Of a DNA stretch of 64,000 bases, positions 7,665 through 15,780 are shown in pieces (position 1 is the stretch's first letter; the number at the start of each line of letters is the position of its first letter). The stretch comes from Salinisphaera hydrothermalis C41B8 (GTDB lineage Bacteria > Pseudomonadota > Gammaproteobacteria > Nevskiales > Salinisphaeraceae). The stretch is from contig NZ_APNK01000015.1 of NCBI RefSeq assembly GCF_000732535.1, positions 1 to 64,000 on the forward strand, read 5' to 3'. A program made the translations under genes and the position numbers. The notes beneath the pieces are model-generated. The model was not told the origin of the DNA. It saw only the letters and a list, made by a program, of their open reading frames with translations, and did not search any database.

Positions 7665-8435
7665 ATGTCGAACGGGAACCATGACCGGCGACGGCGGCTT
7701 GCACCAGAGCCCATCCGAAAGCCATCCGGGTCGCCGCGTGCCGTACCGTCCGCCAACTGTCACGCCTGTGCATTCAAGCCCACCTGCTTGCCCGCGGAAC
7801 TCGACGGCGAGGCGCTGACGCGCTTCGAGCAGCGGGTCTGGCGCTCGTCACGGGCAGTGCGTGCCGGCGAGGTCCTGGTCCGGCAAGGCGAAACGATCGA
7901 TGCGCTGTATGCGCTACGCGTCGGATCGATGAAGGCTTTTTTCGATGAGCCCGATGGCACCGAGCGCGTATTGGCGTTCCGCTATCCGGGCGCCATCATC
8001 GGCCTGGCCGAGCCTTACCAACAATGCTGGTCGCGCAGTTTTGCCGCCCTCGAAAACACCTGGGTCTGTCGTATTCCGAGCACGGTAATCGATGACGTGC
8101 TGCAGTATCAGTTGATCCACCTGATGAGCGCCTGCCTTCGCCGTGAATATCAATCCCACCTGACGCTCGCACTGACCAGCAGCACGCGTCGCGTGGTCGC
8201 ATTCCTGCTGGAGACGAGCGCGACCTTCGGCGCACTCGGCCAGTCTGCGGTTCGTCTTCGTCTGCCCATGACCTACCTCGATATCGCCAGCTATCTGGGC
8301 ATGCGTCATGAATCGCTCTCGCGCACACTCGGCCAGTTGGAAAAACAAGGCCTGATCCAGAAAGACGGCAAGGTCATCGAACTCAACGATCTCGCGCGGC
8401 TTCGGCGGATGAAAGACGAATCGACACGCGATTGA
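7665..8435 (+). CDS. FNR-type oxygen-responsive transcriptional regulator (paralogue 2)
   Basis: A 256-residue Crp/FNR regulator, clearly paralogous to the one at 611-1477. Cysteines 32, 35, 41 (CHACAFKPTC) and 135 (TWVCRIP) fall at the same residue numbers, and the recognition helix YLGMRHESLSRTL is identical. It lacks the roughly 30-residue C-terminal tail of paralogue 1. It is expected to bind a [4Fe-4S] cluster and activate anaerobic genes at TTGAT-N4-ATCAA sites. The start at 7665 has only a weak ribosome site, but no better in-frame alternative lies before the cysteine motif. The upstream gap holds a perfect FNR box and a second palindrome, suggesting layered regulation. It converges on arcC. 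Confidence 0.9.
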   Translation: MSNGNHDRRRRLAPEPIRKPSGSPRAVPSANCHACAFKPTCLPAELDGEALTRFEQRVWRSSRAVRAGEVLVRQGETIDALYALRVGSMKAFFDEPDGTERVLAFRYPGAIIGLAEPYQQCWSRSFAALENTWVCRIPSTVIDDVLQYQLIHLMSACLRREYQSHLTLALTSSTRRVVAFLLETSATFGALGQSAVRLRLPMTYLDIASYLGMRHESLSRTLGQLEKQGLIQKDGKVIELNDLARLRRMKDESTRD

Positions 8436-8527
8436 GCGGCAGCGACCGGCCCCGCTCTGCTTCACACCGATCATTCGCAGAGGGCCGCGTCGCGCGTATT
8501 CCGAGATCAGTGGCGCCGGTCGAGCGC

Positions 8528-9478
8528 TTAGCGGGGCTCTCTCCAATAATAGGCACACTCGCCCTTGGCGCCCGCCTCGATACGCGTGCCGGCCCGGCCG
8601 TTGAGCAGTAACAACGCATCCTCGAGCCGACCAATGGCCGCCATCCCGCCGGTCCGGGCGACGAAATCCCGGGCCGCGGCAATCTTGGGCGCCATCGAGC
8701 CGGCGGCGAACGTCATATCGTCCAGGGTCCCGGCGCTGACGCGCCGGATGCGGCGCGCCGCCGGCGTGCCGAAATCCACTTGCACCGCATCGACATCGGT
8801 CAACAACAACAATGCATCGGCGTTCAGGCAGCGGGCGAGCAATGCGGAGGTCGCATCCTTGTCAATGACCGCCTCCACACCGCCGTAGGAGCCGTCGTCG
8901 CGTCGAACCACGGGAATGCCACCGCCGCCGGCACAGATCGGGATCACGCCTTCGCGTAACAGCAGCGCGATCACGTCCAGTTCGAGGATGTCCACCGGGG
9001 CTGGCGAGGCCACCACACGACGATAGCCACCGCCGTCCGGCGCGATGGACCAACCGTGCTGCCGGGCCATCGCTTCAGCATCACGCTGGGTGTAGACCGG
9101 CCCGACCGGTTTCGTCGGCTGCTGGAAGGCGGGATCGGCCGCGGCGACTTCCACTTGCGTGAGTAGCGTCGCGATGCCGCGATCGCGCGGTAGCCGGTTC
9201 GCCAGCTCCTGCTCAATCAGATAACCGATCATGCCTTCCGTCTCGGCGCCGAGCACATCCAGCGGATACAGTTCGTCAGCGTTGTAGGCCTCGCCCTGAA
9301 GCGCCAATAGTCCGACCTGCGGCCCGTTGCCGTGCGCGATGACGACTTCGTGCCCGCCGTTAACCAGTCGGGCCAGCGCTTCGGCGGCGATTGCGGCATT
9401 CGCGCGTTGATTCTCGGCCGTCAGCGGCTGGCCTCGCCGCAGGAGCGCATTGCCGCCGAGTGCCACCACTACGCGCAT
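8528..9478 (-). CDS. arcC: carbamate kinase
   Basis: A 316-residue cytosolic enzyme of the amino acid kinase fold, starting RVVVALGGNALLRRGQ, the carbamate kinase N-terminal signature. It catalyses carbamoyl phosphate + ADP to ATP + NH3 + CO2, the ATP-yielding last step of the arginine deiminase pathway. ATG 9478 lies one base after the arcB stop codon, so the two are translationally coupled. It is the last gene of the arcD-decarboxylase-arcA-arcB-arcC operon. Length is normal for the family. Confidence 0.95.
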   Translation of the reverse strand: MRVVVALGGNALLRRGQPLTAENQRANAAIAAEALARLVNGGHEVVIAHGNGPQVGLLALQGEAYNADELYPLDVLGAETEGMIGYLIEQELANRLPRDRGIATLLTQVEVAAADPAFQQPTKPVGPVYTQRDAEAMARQHGWSIAPDGGGYRRVVASPAPVDILELDVIALLLREGVIPICAGGGGIPVVRRDDGSYGGVEAVIDKDATSALLARCLNADALLLLTDVDAVQVDFGTPAARRIRRVSAGTLDDMTFAAGSMAPKIAAARDFVARTGGMAAIGRLEDALLLLNGRAGTRIEAGAKGECAYYWREPR

Positions 9479-9479
9479 C

Positions 9480-10481
9480 TCAGCGCCCCAGCGTGGCGAC
9501 CATGATCGCCTTGATGCTGTGCAGCCGATTCTCGGCCTGGTCGAATACGATGGAATGCTTCGATTCGAAGACCTCCTCGGTGACTTCCATCGAATCCAGC
9601 CCGTAGGTCTGAAAGATTTTCTCCCCGTACTGCGTGTCGCGGTTGTGAAACGCCGGCAGACAGTGCATCACGCGCACCGCCGGGTTGCCGGTCGCATCGA
9701 GCATCGACCGGTTGATCTGATACGGGCGCAACAGCTCGATCCGCGACGCCCAGGCCTGTTCCGGCTCGCCCATCGACACCCAGACATCGGTATAGAGAAA
9801 ATCCACGCCGGCGACGGCGTCGTCGACATCGTCGGTCACCACGATGCGCGCGCCGGTCTGCTCGGCGAGCGCGCGACAGTAGTCCAGATGTTCGGCGGCG
9901 GGCTGACGCTCGGCGGGAGCCGCGATACGGCAGCCCATGCCGAGCTTGGCCGCCCCGATCATGAGCGATACGGCCACATTGTTGTGGCCGTCGCCGACGA
10001 AACAGAAGGCGATGTCCTTGAGCGGTTTGTCGCAGTGCTCGGTCATGGTGAGGAAATCGGCGAGCACCTGGGTCGGGTGGAACTCGTCGGTCAGCCCGTT
10101 CCAGACCGGCACGCCGGCATGGGCTGCCAGATCCTCGACGATGGACTGGCCGAAACCGCGATATTCGATGGCATCGAACATGCGCCCGAGTACCCGCGCG
10201 GTGTCCTTGATGCTCTCTTTGACGCCCATATGCGAGCCGCTCGGGCCGAGATAGGTCACGTGGGCCCCTTGATCGTGGGCCGCGACCTCGAACGCACAGC
10301 GCGTGCGGGTACTGTCTTTTTCGAATACCAGCGCGATGTTACGTCCGGCCAGCCGCGGCTGTTCCGTGCCGGCTGCGCGCGCGGCCTTGAGCTCGCGCGA
10401 GAGGTTCAGCAGATAACCGATCTCCGCGGGCGAAAAATCCTTGAGCGTGAGAAAACTGCGGTTGTACAGATTGAAAGCCAT
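9480..10481 (-). CDS. arcB: catabolic ornithine carbamoyltransferase
   Basis: A 333-residue enzyme with the carbamoyl phosphate loop EKDSTRTR and the C-terminal HCLPAFH that contacts ornithine. In the deiminase pathway it runs phosphorolytically: citrulline + phosphate to ornithine + carbamoyl phosphate. I chose ATG 10481 ([16 protein letters not shown]) because family members start there and a GGAAA site precedes it; the frame stays open upstream into arcA but is not family-like. It lies 20 bp after the arcA stop. The biosynthetic argF paralogue is not in this window; operon context assigns the catabolic role. Confidence 0.95.
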   Translation of the reverse strand: MAFNLYNRSFLTLKDFSPAEIGYLLNLSRELKAARAAGTEQPRLAGRNIALVFEKDSTRTRCAFEVAAHDQGAHVTYLGPSGSHMGVKESIKDTARVLGRMFDAIEYRGFGQSIVEDLAAHAGVPVWNGLTDEFHPTQVLADFLTMTEHCDKPLKDIAFCFVGDGHNNVAVSLMIGAAKLGMGCRIAAPAERQPAAEHLDYCRALAEQTGARIVVTDDVDDAVAGVDFLYTDVWVSMGEPEQAWASRIELLRPYQINRSMLDATGNPAVRVMHCLPAFHNRDTQYGEKIFQTYGLDSMEVTEEVFESKHSIVFDQAENRLHSIKAIMVATLGR

Positions 10482-10501
10482 GATGAAATTTCCGGCAAAA
10501 A

Positions 10502-11722
10502 CTAGATCGGATCGCGTTCGAGCGGGCAGCTCATGCAATGGGCCCCGCCCCGCCCGCGCGAGAGTTCGAATCCGGGAATCGTAATCACTTCGATCCCGGC
10601 CTTGCGCAGCTGGGTATTGCTGTAGACGTTGCGGTCGTAGGCGATGACCACGCCCGGCGCGATCGCCAGCACGTTGTTGCCGTCGTCCCACTGCTCGCGC
10701 TCGGCTTCGTACTCGTCGCCTCCGGTCGGAATCACCCGCAGCGCCTTGACGCCCAGCGCATCGGCGACCGCGTCCAGGAAATTGTCCTCCGCCCGTAAAT
10801 CGAGCGTGCCCTCGCGCTCGCCCGGGCGCAGGCTCCAGGTCCGAAACGACTCCACCGCGGCCGGGAACATCGTGGCCGCATCGCGATCGAGCAATGTGAA
10901 CACCGTATCCAGATGCATGGCCGCGCGCGCCTTGGGAAAGGCCGCGGCGATCACGCGTTCCGCGCCCCCACGGGCGAACAGATTCAACGCCAGAGATTCG
11001 ACGGCCTGGGGCGTCGTACGCTCGCCCATTCCGACCAGCACGGTGCCGTTGCCGATGGGCATCACGTCGCCGCCTTCGATCGTCTGGCCGTCGTAGCTGC
11101 GGTCTTCCTCTCCGAACCAGAAGGCGAACGGTTGATCGCGGAATAACGGATGAAAGCGGTAAATCGTTTGGTAGTTCAGGGTCTCGCGTCGGCGCGCGGG
11201 CTTGGCCATTGGGTTGACCGATACCCCGTTATAGATCCAGCACGAGGTATCCCGCGTGAACAGATGATTCGGCAACGGCGGCAGAATGAAGTCGTGCCCA
11301 TCCATGGCCTCGGTGGTCAGCCCGGTACCACGGAACGGGCTTTCGGCGCGCGCGAGACCGCCGATGAGCATGTCCGTGAGTTCGCGGGCCGGCCGTTCGG
11401 CCAGATAGGCGCGCACCTCCTCGCATAGCGCCACGCCCACGTTGCCGGGCGTGATCGCACGCGCCAGCAGCCAGCGCCGTGCCTCGGCGTCCTCCAGCGT
11501 CTCGGTGAGCAGATGTTGCAGGTACAGCACTTCCACGTCGCGCTCGCGCAGCGAATCCACGAACACGTCGTGCTCCTCCCGCGCTCGCTTGACCCAGAGC
11601 ACATCGTCGAACAGCAGGCTTTCGCGATTACCGGGCGTGAGCCGCTGCAGGCTCAGATCCGGGCGATGCACGAGCACGCGGCGCAGCGTACCGACTTCGG
11701 AATAAGTGCCCAGCTGGCTCAT
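10502..11722 (-). CDS. arcA: arginine deiminase
   Basis: A 406-residue enzyme hydrolysing arginine to citrulline + ammonia. It shows the guanidino-modifying fold landmarks [34 protein letters not shown] and, near the C-terminus, [12 protein letters not shown] with the nucleophilic cysteine. ATG 11722 has a strong ribosome site (AAGGAG, 8 nt). It sits 58 bp after the decarboxylase stop and upstream of arcB. Ammonia release raises pH while the downstream arcB/arcC steps make one ATP per arginine. Control is probably from the FNR box at 15740-15753. Confidence 0.96.
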   Translation of the reverse strand: MSQLGTYSEVGTLRRVLVHRPDLSLQRLTPGNRESLLFDDVLWVKRAREEHDVFVDSLRERDVEVLYLQHLLTETLEDAEARRWLLARAITPGNVGVALCEEVRAYLAERPARELTDMLIGGLARAESPFRGTGLTTEAMDGHDFILPPLPNHLFTRDTSCWIYNGVSVNPMAKPARRRETLNYQTIYRFHPLFRDQPFAFWFGEEDRSYDGQTIEGGDVMPIGNGTVLVGMGERTTPQAVESLALNLFARGGAERVIAAAFPKARAAMHLDTVFTLLDRDAATMFPAAVESFRTWSLRPGEREGTLDLRAEDNFLDAVADALGVKALRVIPTGGDEYEAEREQWDDGNNVLAIAPGVVIAYDRNVYSNTQLRKAGIEVITIPGFELSRGRGGAHCMSCPLERDPI

Positions 11723-11780
11723 GATCGAACTCCTTGCAATGACAAAGCATCAACGGCGCATGCCACCTCTCGTGGGCACT

Positions 11781-14141
11781 TCATTCCTGCACCACGTAGG
11801 TATAAAGACGGGTCCGGCCATCTTCGGTGACGGCATAGAGGCCCTGAATTTCGTTGGCGAAACCCGGGAAACGATTGGCCGCCGCCTCGAACATGCGGAA
11901 GTAATCCAGCATCGGGCGGGCGGCGGCATCGTAACGCTCGCCCGGCACGACCACGCCGATACCCGGCGGGTAGACCAGCGCGAGCGTGGCCGCGATACGG
12001 CCCTCGATGTCGTCGATCGGCAGGAAATCGACATCGTTGGCGATCAGCCGATCGGTGGCCTGTTTCGGCGTAAGCGCGATCTCGGGAAAATGAGCCGCGC
12101 GGAACTGGTCCCGCTGCAGTGCCGCGGTATCGGCGTCGCGATAGAAGGCATGCATCTCGGCGCACAGATCGCGCAGGCCGAGCCCGGCATAGCGATCGCC
12201 GTGTGCCGCCACGAAGGCCGGAATGACCTCGGCCAGCGGCGCGTTGGCATCGTGCAGCCGTTTGAATGCCATCAATGCACTCAACAACGTGCCGGCTTTG
12301 CTCGACTCCAACCCCGGGGTCAGCAGAAACAGCAGGCTGTTGAGATCGTTCTTCTCCGGCACGATGCCCTGCTCGCGCAGATACTGCGCCACCACCGCGG
12401 CCGCGATGCCGTGATCCGCATACGCGCCGGTCGCCGGGTCCAGCCCGGGCGTCAGCAGCGTGAGCTTGTTGGGATCGGTCATGGCGTAGTCGGGCGCCAG
12501 ATGCCGAAAGCCGTGCCAGGCCGCGTCCGGCGCCAGCGCCCAGCACGCCGGGTCACTGGCCAGACGTTCGGTCTCGACGTCTTCCCAGGCGATGGCTTCA
12601 TCCGCCGCCTGCCATACCCCGGAGCGCGGTAGCCGCAGCTGGTCCGGTACGAAGGGATCGAAGAACCAGCGCCGGGCCGGGTCCGATTCGGTCGCCTCGT
12701 AATGCCGCTTGAGCTGGCGGATTTTCTTGCGCAGCTCGATGCCCAGACGAATCGTCTCGTCCCAGAGCACCTGGCCCGAGCGGCCTTTCATCATCTGCGC
12801 ACCGACGTCGAGCGAGGCGAACAACGGGTAATACGGCGATGTCGAGGCATGCAGCATGTACATCTCGTTGAACCGCCGATGCTCGATGCAGCGCTTCTGG
12901 CCTGTGATATGCGCGTCGCGCACATGGATCTGCGACGCCTGCGAGAAACCCGCGAGCTGCTTGTGGGTGGACTGCGTGGCAATGATGCCCGGCTGGTCCG
13001 CGCCCAAACCGGCGAGTCCCATGGCGAAGTGATCGGCGAACAACGGGTGGAACTTCATGAAGCCGGCCCAGGCTTCGTCGAACAGGATGTAATCGCACAG
13101 CGGCCCGAGTTTTTCGAGAATCATTCGGGCGTTGTAGATGCTGCCGTCATAGCTGCACTGCTCGACCACCGCGACCCGAAACGGGCGCGGGCGATCGGCG
13201 ATCGCCGGATCGGTCACCTGTGGATGCTCGCGGATCGCCTGGCGGATACGCGCTTCGTCGAGCGCGTCGTAGTCGATCGGCCCGATCAGGCCGTAGCCGT
13301 TGCGCTGGGTCGGCAGATAGACCGGAATCCCACCGGCGAGCACGAGCGCGCCGTGGTGTGCCGACTTATGGTTGTTGCGATCGAACAGCACCAGATCGTC
13401 GTGCCCCACGAGCGAACTGAGCACGATCTTGTTCGAGGTCGAGGTACCGTTGAGGACGAAGTAAGTGCGATCGGCGCCAAAGATCTTCGCGGCCTCGCGC
13501 TGCGCGGCGAGCGCCGGACCTTCGTGGGTGAGCAGGTCGCCGAGTTCGACCACCGAGTTATCCAGGTCGTTGCGAAAGATCGCTTCGCCGAAATGCTCGA
13601 CGAACACGCGGCCGATCGGGCTCTTACTGTAGAACACGCCGCCGTTGTGTCCCGGGCAAGTCCACACCTGATTGCCTTGCGCAGCATAGTCCACCATCGC
13701 GCCGAAGAACGGGGTTTTCAGCGATTCGGCGTACGCATCCAAATGGCGCGCCAGATTCTCCGCGATGAACGGGGGCGAATCCTCCGCGAGAAAGATCGTG
13801 CCGGTGACGCGGTCGAGCGTGCCCGGGGCGATTTCGGCCAACTGCATCCGCTCCGTGAGCAGGAAAATCGGACATTCGAGCCCGCGGTCGCGAATCCAGG
13901 CGACCAGCGCCTCGGTGTCGGCGGTATCGCCGCCTTCACGATCCCATTGAAGCACCAGGCAACCGAACGACGCGTTGCTGCGAATCAGGAAACGCGTTTC
14001 CTCGAACGAGCCCGCGCGAACCACGTCGTAGGCCAGATCCGCGAGCGCGTCGACAATGTGTTGCAGCTGGCGCTGCTCGGCGGTATCGCGTTCGCGCCCC
14101 GGGGCGAAGAACAGGAACTGAAACAGATGATGGTAAGACAT
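11781..14141 (-). CDS. PLP-dependent basic amino acid (Orn/Lys/Arg) decarboxylase embedded in the arc operon
   Basis: A 786-residue fold-type I decarboxylase. It has an N-terminal response-regulator-like wing domain (residues 1-140), the PLP domain with TCPGHNGG, NGTSTSNK, FDEAWAGF and the Schiff-base lysine in STHKQLAGFSQAS (Lys394), then the C-terminal Orn/Lys/Arg domain. ATG 14141 is chosen over a GTG at 14153 because GGGAG precedes it. It starts 12 bp after the arcD stop and is followed by arcA. The substrate cannot be read with certainty. Arginine (to agmatine) would compete with ArcA; ornithine (to putrescine) would consume the ArcB product; lysine is possible. Each decarboxylation consumes a proton. 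Confidence 0.85.
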   Translation of the reverse strand: MSYHHLFQFLFFAPGRERDTAEQRQLQHIVDALADLAYDVVRAGSFEETRFLIRSNASFGCLVLQWDREGGDTADTEALVAWIRDRGLECPIFLLTERMQLAEIAPGTLDRVTGTIFLAEDSPPFIAENLARHLDAYAESLKTPFFGAMVDYAAQGNQVWTCPGHNGGVFYSKSPIGRVFVEHFGEAIFRNDLDNSVVELGDLLTHEGPALAAQREAAKIFGADRTYFVLNGTSTSNKIVLSSLVGHDDLVLFDRNNHKSAHHGALVLAGGIPVYLPTQRNGYGLIGPIDYDALDEARIRQAIREHPQVTDPAIADRPRPFRVAVVEQCSYDGSIYNARMILEKLGPLCDYILFDEAWAGFMKFHPLFADHFAMGLAGLGADQPGIIATQSTHKQLAGFSQASQIHVRDAHITGQKRCIEHRRFNEMYMLHASTSPYYPLFASLDVGAQMMKGRSGQVLWDETIRLGIELRKKIRQLKRHYEATESDPARRWFFDPFVPDQLRLPRSGVWQAADEAIAWEDVETERLASDPACWALAPDAAWHGFRHLAPDYAMTDPNKLTLLTPGLDPATGAYADHGIAAAVVAQYLREQGIVPEKNDLNSLLFLLTPGLESSKAGTLLSALMAFKRLHDANAPLAEVIPAFVAAHGDRYAGLGLRDLCAEMHAFYRDADTAALQRDQFRAAHFPEIALTPKQATDRLIANDVDFLPIDDIEGRIAATLALVYPPGIGVVVPGERYDAAARPMLDYFRMFEAAANRFPGFANEIQGLYAVTEDGRTRLYTYVVQE

Positions 14142-14153
14142 GCCCTCTCCCAC

Positions 14154-15620
14154 TCAGCCGATGCTCACGGTGCCGTTCGCGATCAGCGATACCGACACGA
14201 GCGCGGCGATCACCAGCACGATCACGGCACCGGTTTCCCGCGGGCTGAACACTTTCGCGCCGCTCCCGTGCTGGCGCCGTGTGTACCAGTACACCGGGAT
14301 ACCCAGGGCGAAAATGATGGTCGACAGCAGGATGAACTGCGGACCGGCGGCGTACAGCATCCACAACGCGTAGATCGTGCCGAGCACGCCGCTGATCAGA
14401 GCCGGCCGGCGATGCTCGTGACCATGCGCGCTGGCGAACCCCGGCGACCGGGAATAGCGCCACAGATAAGCAGCACTGGCGAGATACGGCGGCAGCACCG
14501 TGACGCCGGTGATCGCGATCAGCCACAGCCAGGCGTTATGCGCAAACAGCACCACGAACATGGTGACCTGCATCACTGCCGACGACAGCCATAGCGACGG
14601 CGCCGGCGAGTGGTAACGGTTCTCGTGCGCCAGGACCGCTGGAAACACGCCATCCTTGGCGCCTTCGAACGGCAATTCCGCGACCATGATCGTCCAGGCC
14701 AGCCAGCAGCTCAGCAGCGATACCAGCACCGACACGATCATGAGAATAGCGCCCCACTGCCCGACGACGTGCTCGAGCACATACGCGGTCGACGGGCTCT
14801 TGAGGCCGGCCAGGGCCGTCTGCGGCATGACCGCGAACGGCAGCACCGAGATCAGGAAATACAGCAGCAGACAGAGAAACAGGCCGATAAAGGTCGCCCG
14901 CCCGACATCATTGCTGTGACGGGCACGACCGGATACGACCACCGCGCCCTCGATGCCGATGAAGACCCAGAGCGTGACCATCATCGTGCTCTTGACCTGG
15001 GTCAGCACATTGCCGAGATGGGCCTGTTGTCCCCAGATATCGGTAGAAAATTGGGCACTACTGAAAAATACGGCCAGAATAACGATAAACGCGACAATAG
15101 GGATGATCTTGGTCGCCGTGGCCACGGCGTTGAGAAACGCGGCGCGCTGGACGCCGAACAACACGATGAAGTGCATGGCCCAGATCAGAATCGAGCCGCC
15201 GATGATGGCCGGCCAGCCGGTCGCCACCTGGGGGAAGTAGTACCCCAAGGTCTGCATGATCAGCACCGCGAAAGCGACGTTGCCAAATGCCGCGCTGAGC
15301 CAATACCCCCAGGCCATTTGAAAGCCGGCAAACCGGCCGAAGCCTTCGCGCGCATAGGTATAGATACCGGCGCTCAAGTCCGGGCGCTTGTCGGCCAGGG
15401 TCCGGAACGTATTGGCAAGAAACCCCATGCCAACCCCGGTCACGATCCAGGCAATGATCACGGCCATGAGCGAAGCGCCCGCGGCCATGTTCTGCGGCAG
15501 ACTGAATACGCCGCCACCGATCATGGCCCCAACCACCATGCCGATCAGGCTGAGCAGCCCGACCCGGCGCCCGGCCGGCTGTTCCGCCGTGGCCGCCTTG
15601 TCTTCCACCGTCCCACTCAT
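14154..15620 (-). CDS. arcD: arginine/ornithine antiporter (APC superfamily, ArcD type)
   Basis: A 488-residue inner membrane protein with about 12-13 hydrophobic segments. Sequence landmarks are SLIGMVVGAMIGGGVFSLPQ, SAGIYTYAREGFGRF, FQMAWGYWLSAAFGN and VFIGIEGAVVVSGRAR, typical of the ArcD/basic amino acid antiporter group. It imports arginine in exchange for ornithine, feeding the deiminase pathway without energy cost. ATG 15620 is supported by AGGA and by family alignment; the frame is open to 15713 but that extension is not family-like. It is the first gene of the operon. A perfect FNR box is centred 126 bp upstream, and a -10-like TATTTT at 15712-15717 has the spacing of a class II FNR promoter. 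Arginine/agmatine or ornithine/putrescine exchange is also conceivable given the neighbouring decarboxylase. Confidence 0.9.
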   Translation of the reverse strand: MSGTVEDKAATAEQPAGRRVGLLSLIGMVVGAMIGGGVFSLPQNMAAGASLMAVIIAWIVTGVGMGFLANTFRTLADKRPDLSAGIYTYAREGFGRFAGFQMAWGYWLSAAFGNVAFAVLIMQTLGYYFPQVATGWPAIIGGSILIWAMHFIVLFGVQRAAFLNAVATATKIIPIVAFIVILAVFFSSAQFSTDIWGQQAHLGNVLTQVKSTMMVTLWVFIGIEGAVVVSGRARHSNDVGRATFIGLFLCLLLYFLISVLPFAVMPQTALAGLKSPSTAYVLEHVVGQWGAILMIVSVLVSLLSCWLAWTIMVAELPFEGAKDGVFPAVLAHENRYHSPAPSLWLSSAVMQVTMFVVLFAHNAWLWLIAITGVTVLPPYLASAAYLWRYSRSPGFASAHGHEHRRPALISGVLGTIYALWMLYAAGPQFILLSTIIFALGIPVYWYTRRQHGSGAKVFSPRETGAVIVLVIAALVSVSLIANGTVSIG

Positions 15621-15711
15621 TTTTTTAAATCCTTTCCGCGCCCTTTGGCGCCGCGAATTAATGGTTTTTATAAACCCAGCGTAGCCGGCGCTTTTCACCG
15701 ACCGGAAGATC

Positions 15712-15753
15712 AAAATATCCGGATTGCCACCGGGCCGAATTGATTCGCATCAA
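15712..15753 (-). promoter_or_regulatory. FNR-dependent promoter of the arcD-decarboxylase-arcABC operon
   Basis: Perfect FNR box TTGATTCGCATCAA at 15740-15753. A -10-like TATTTT (minus strand, 15712-15717) is centred 32 bp downstream of the box centre, as expected for an activator bound at -41.5. The predicted start of transcription is near 15705. Confidence 0.85.
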
Positions 15754-15780
15754 ATACGTCGAAAAAAATCGATCGGGCGA

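Noticed and set aside
9450-10505. Long plus-strand open frame of 351 codons
   Set aside because: It is antisense to arcB, is His/Arg/Gly-rich and has no recognisable domain. Long antisense frames are common opposite GC-rich genes.
12702-14594. Plus-strand open frame of 630 codons
   Set aside because: Antisense to the decarboxylase and arcD; low-complexity composition rich in Arg, His and Glu and no family match. The opposite strand has strong PLP-enzyme motifs.
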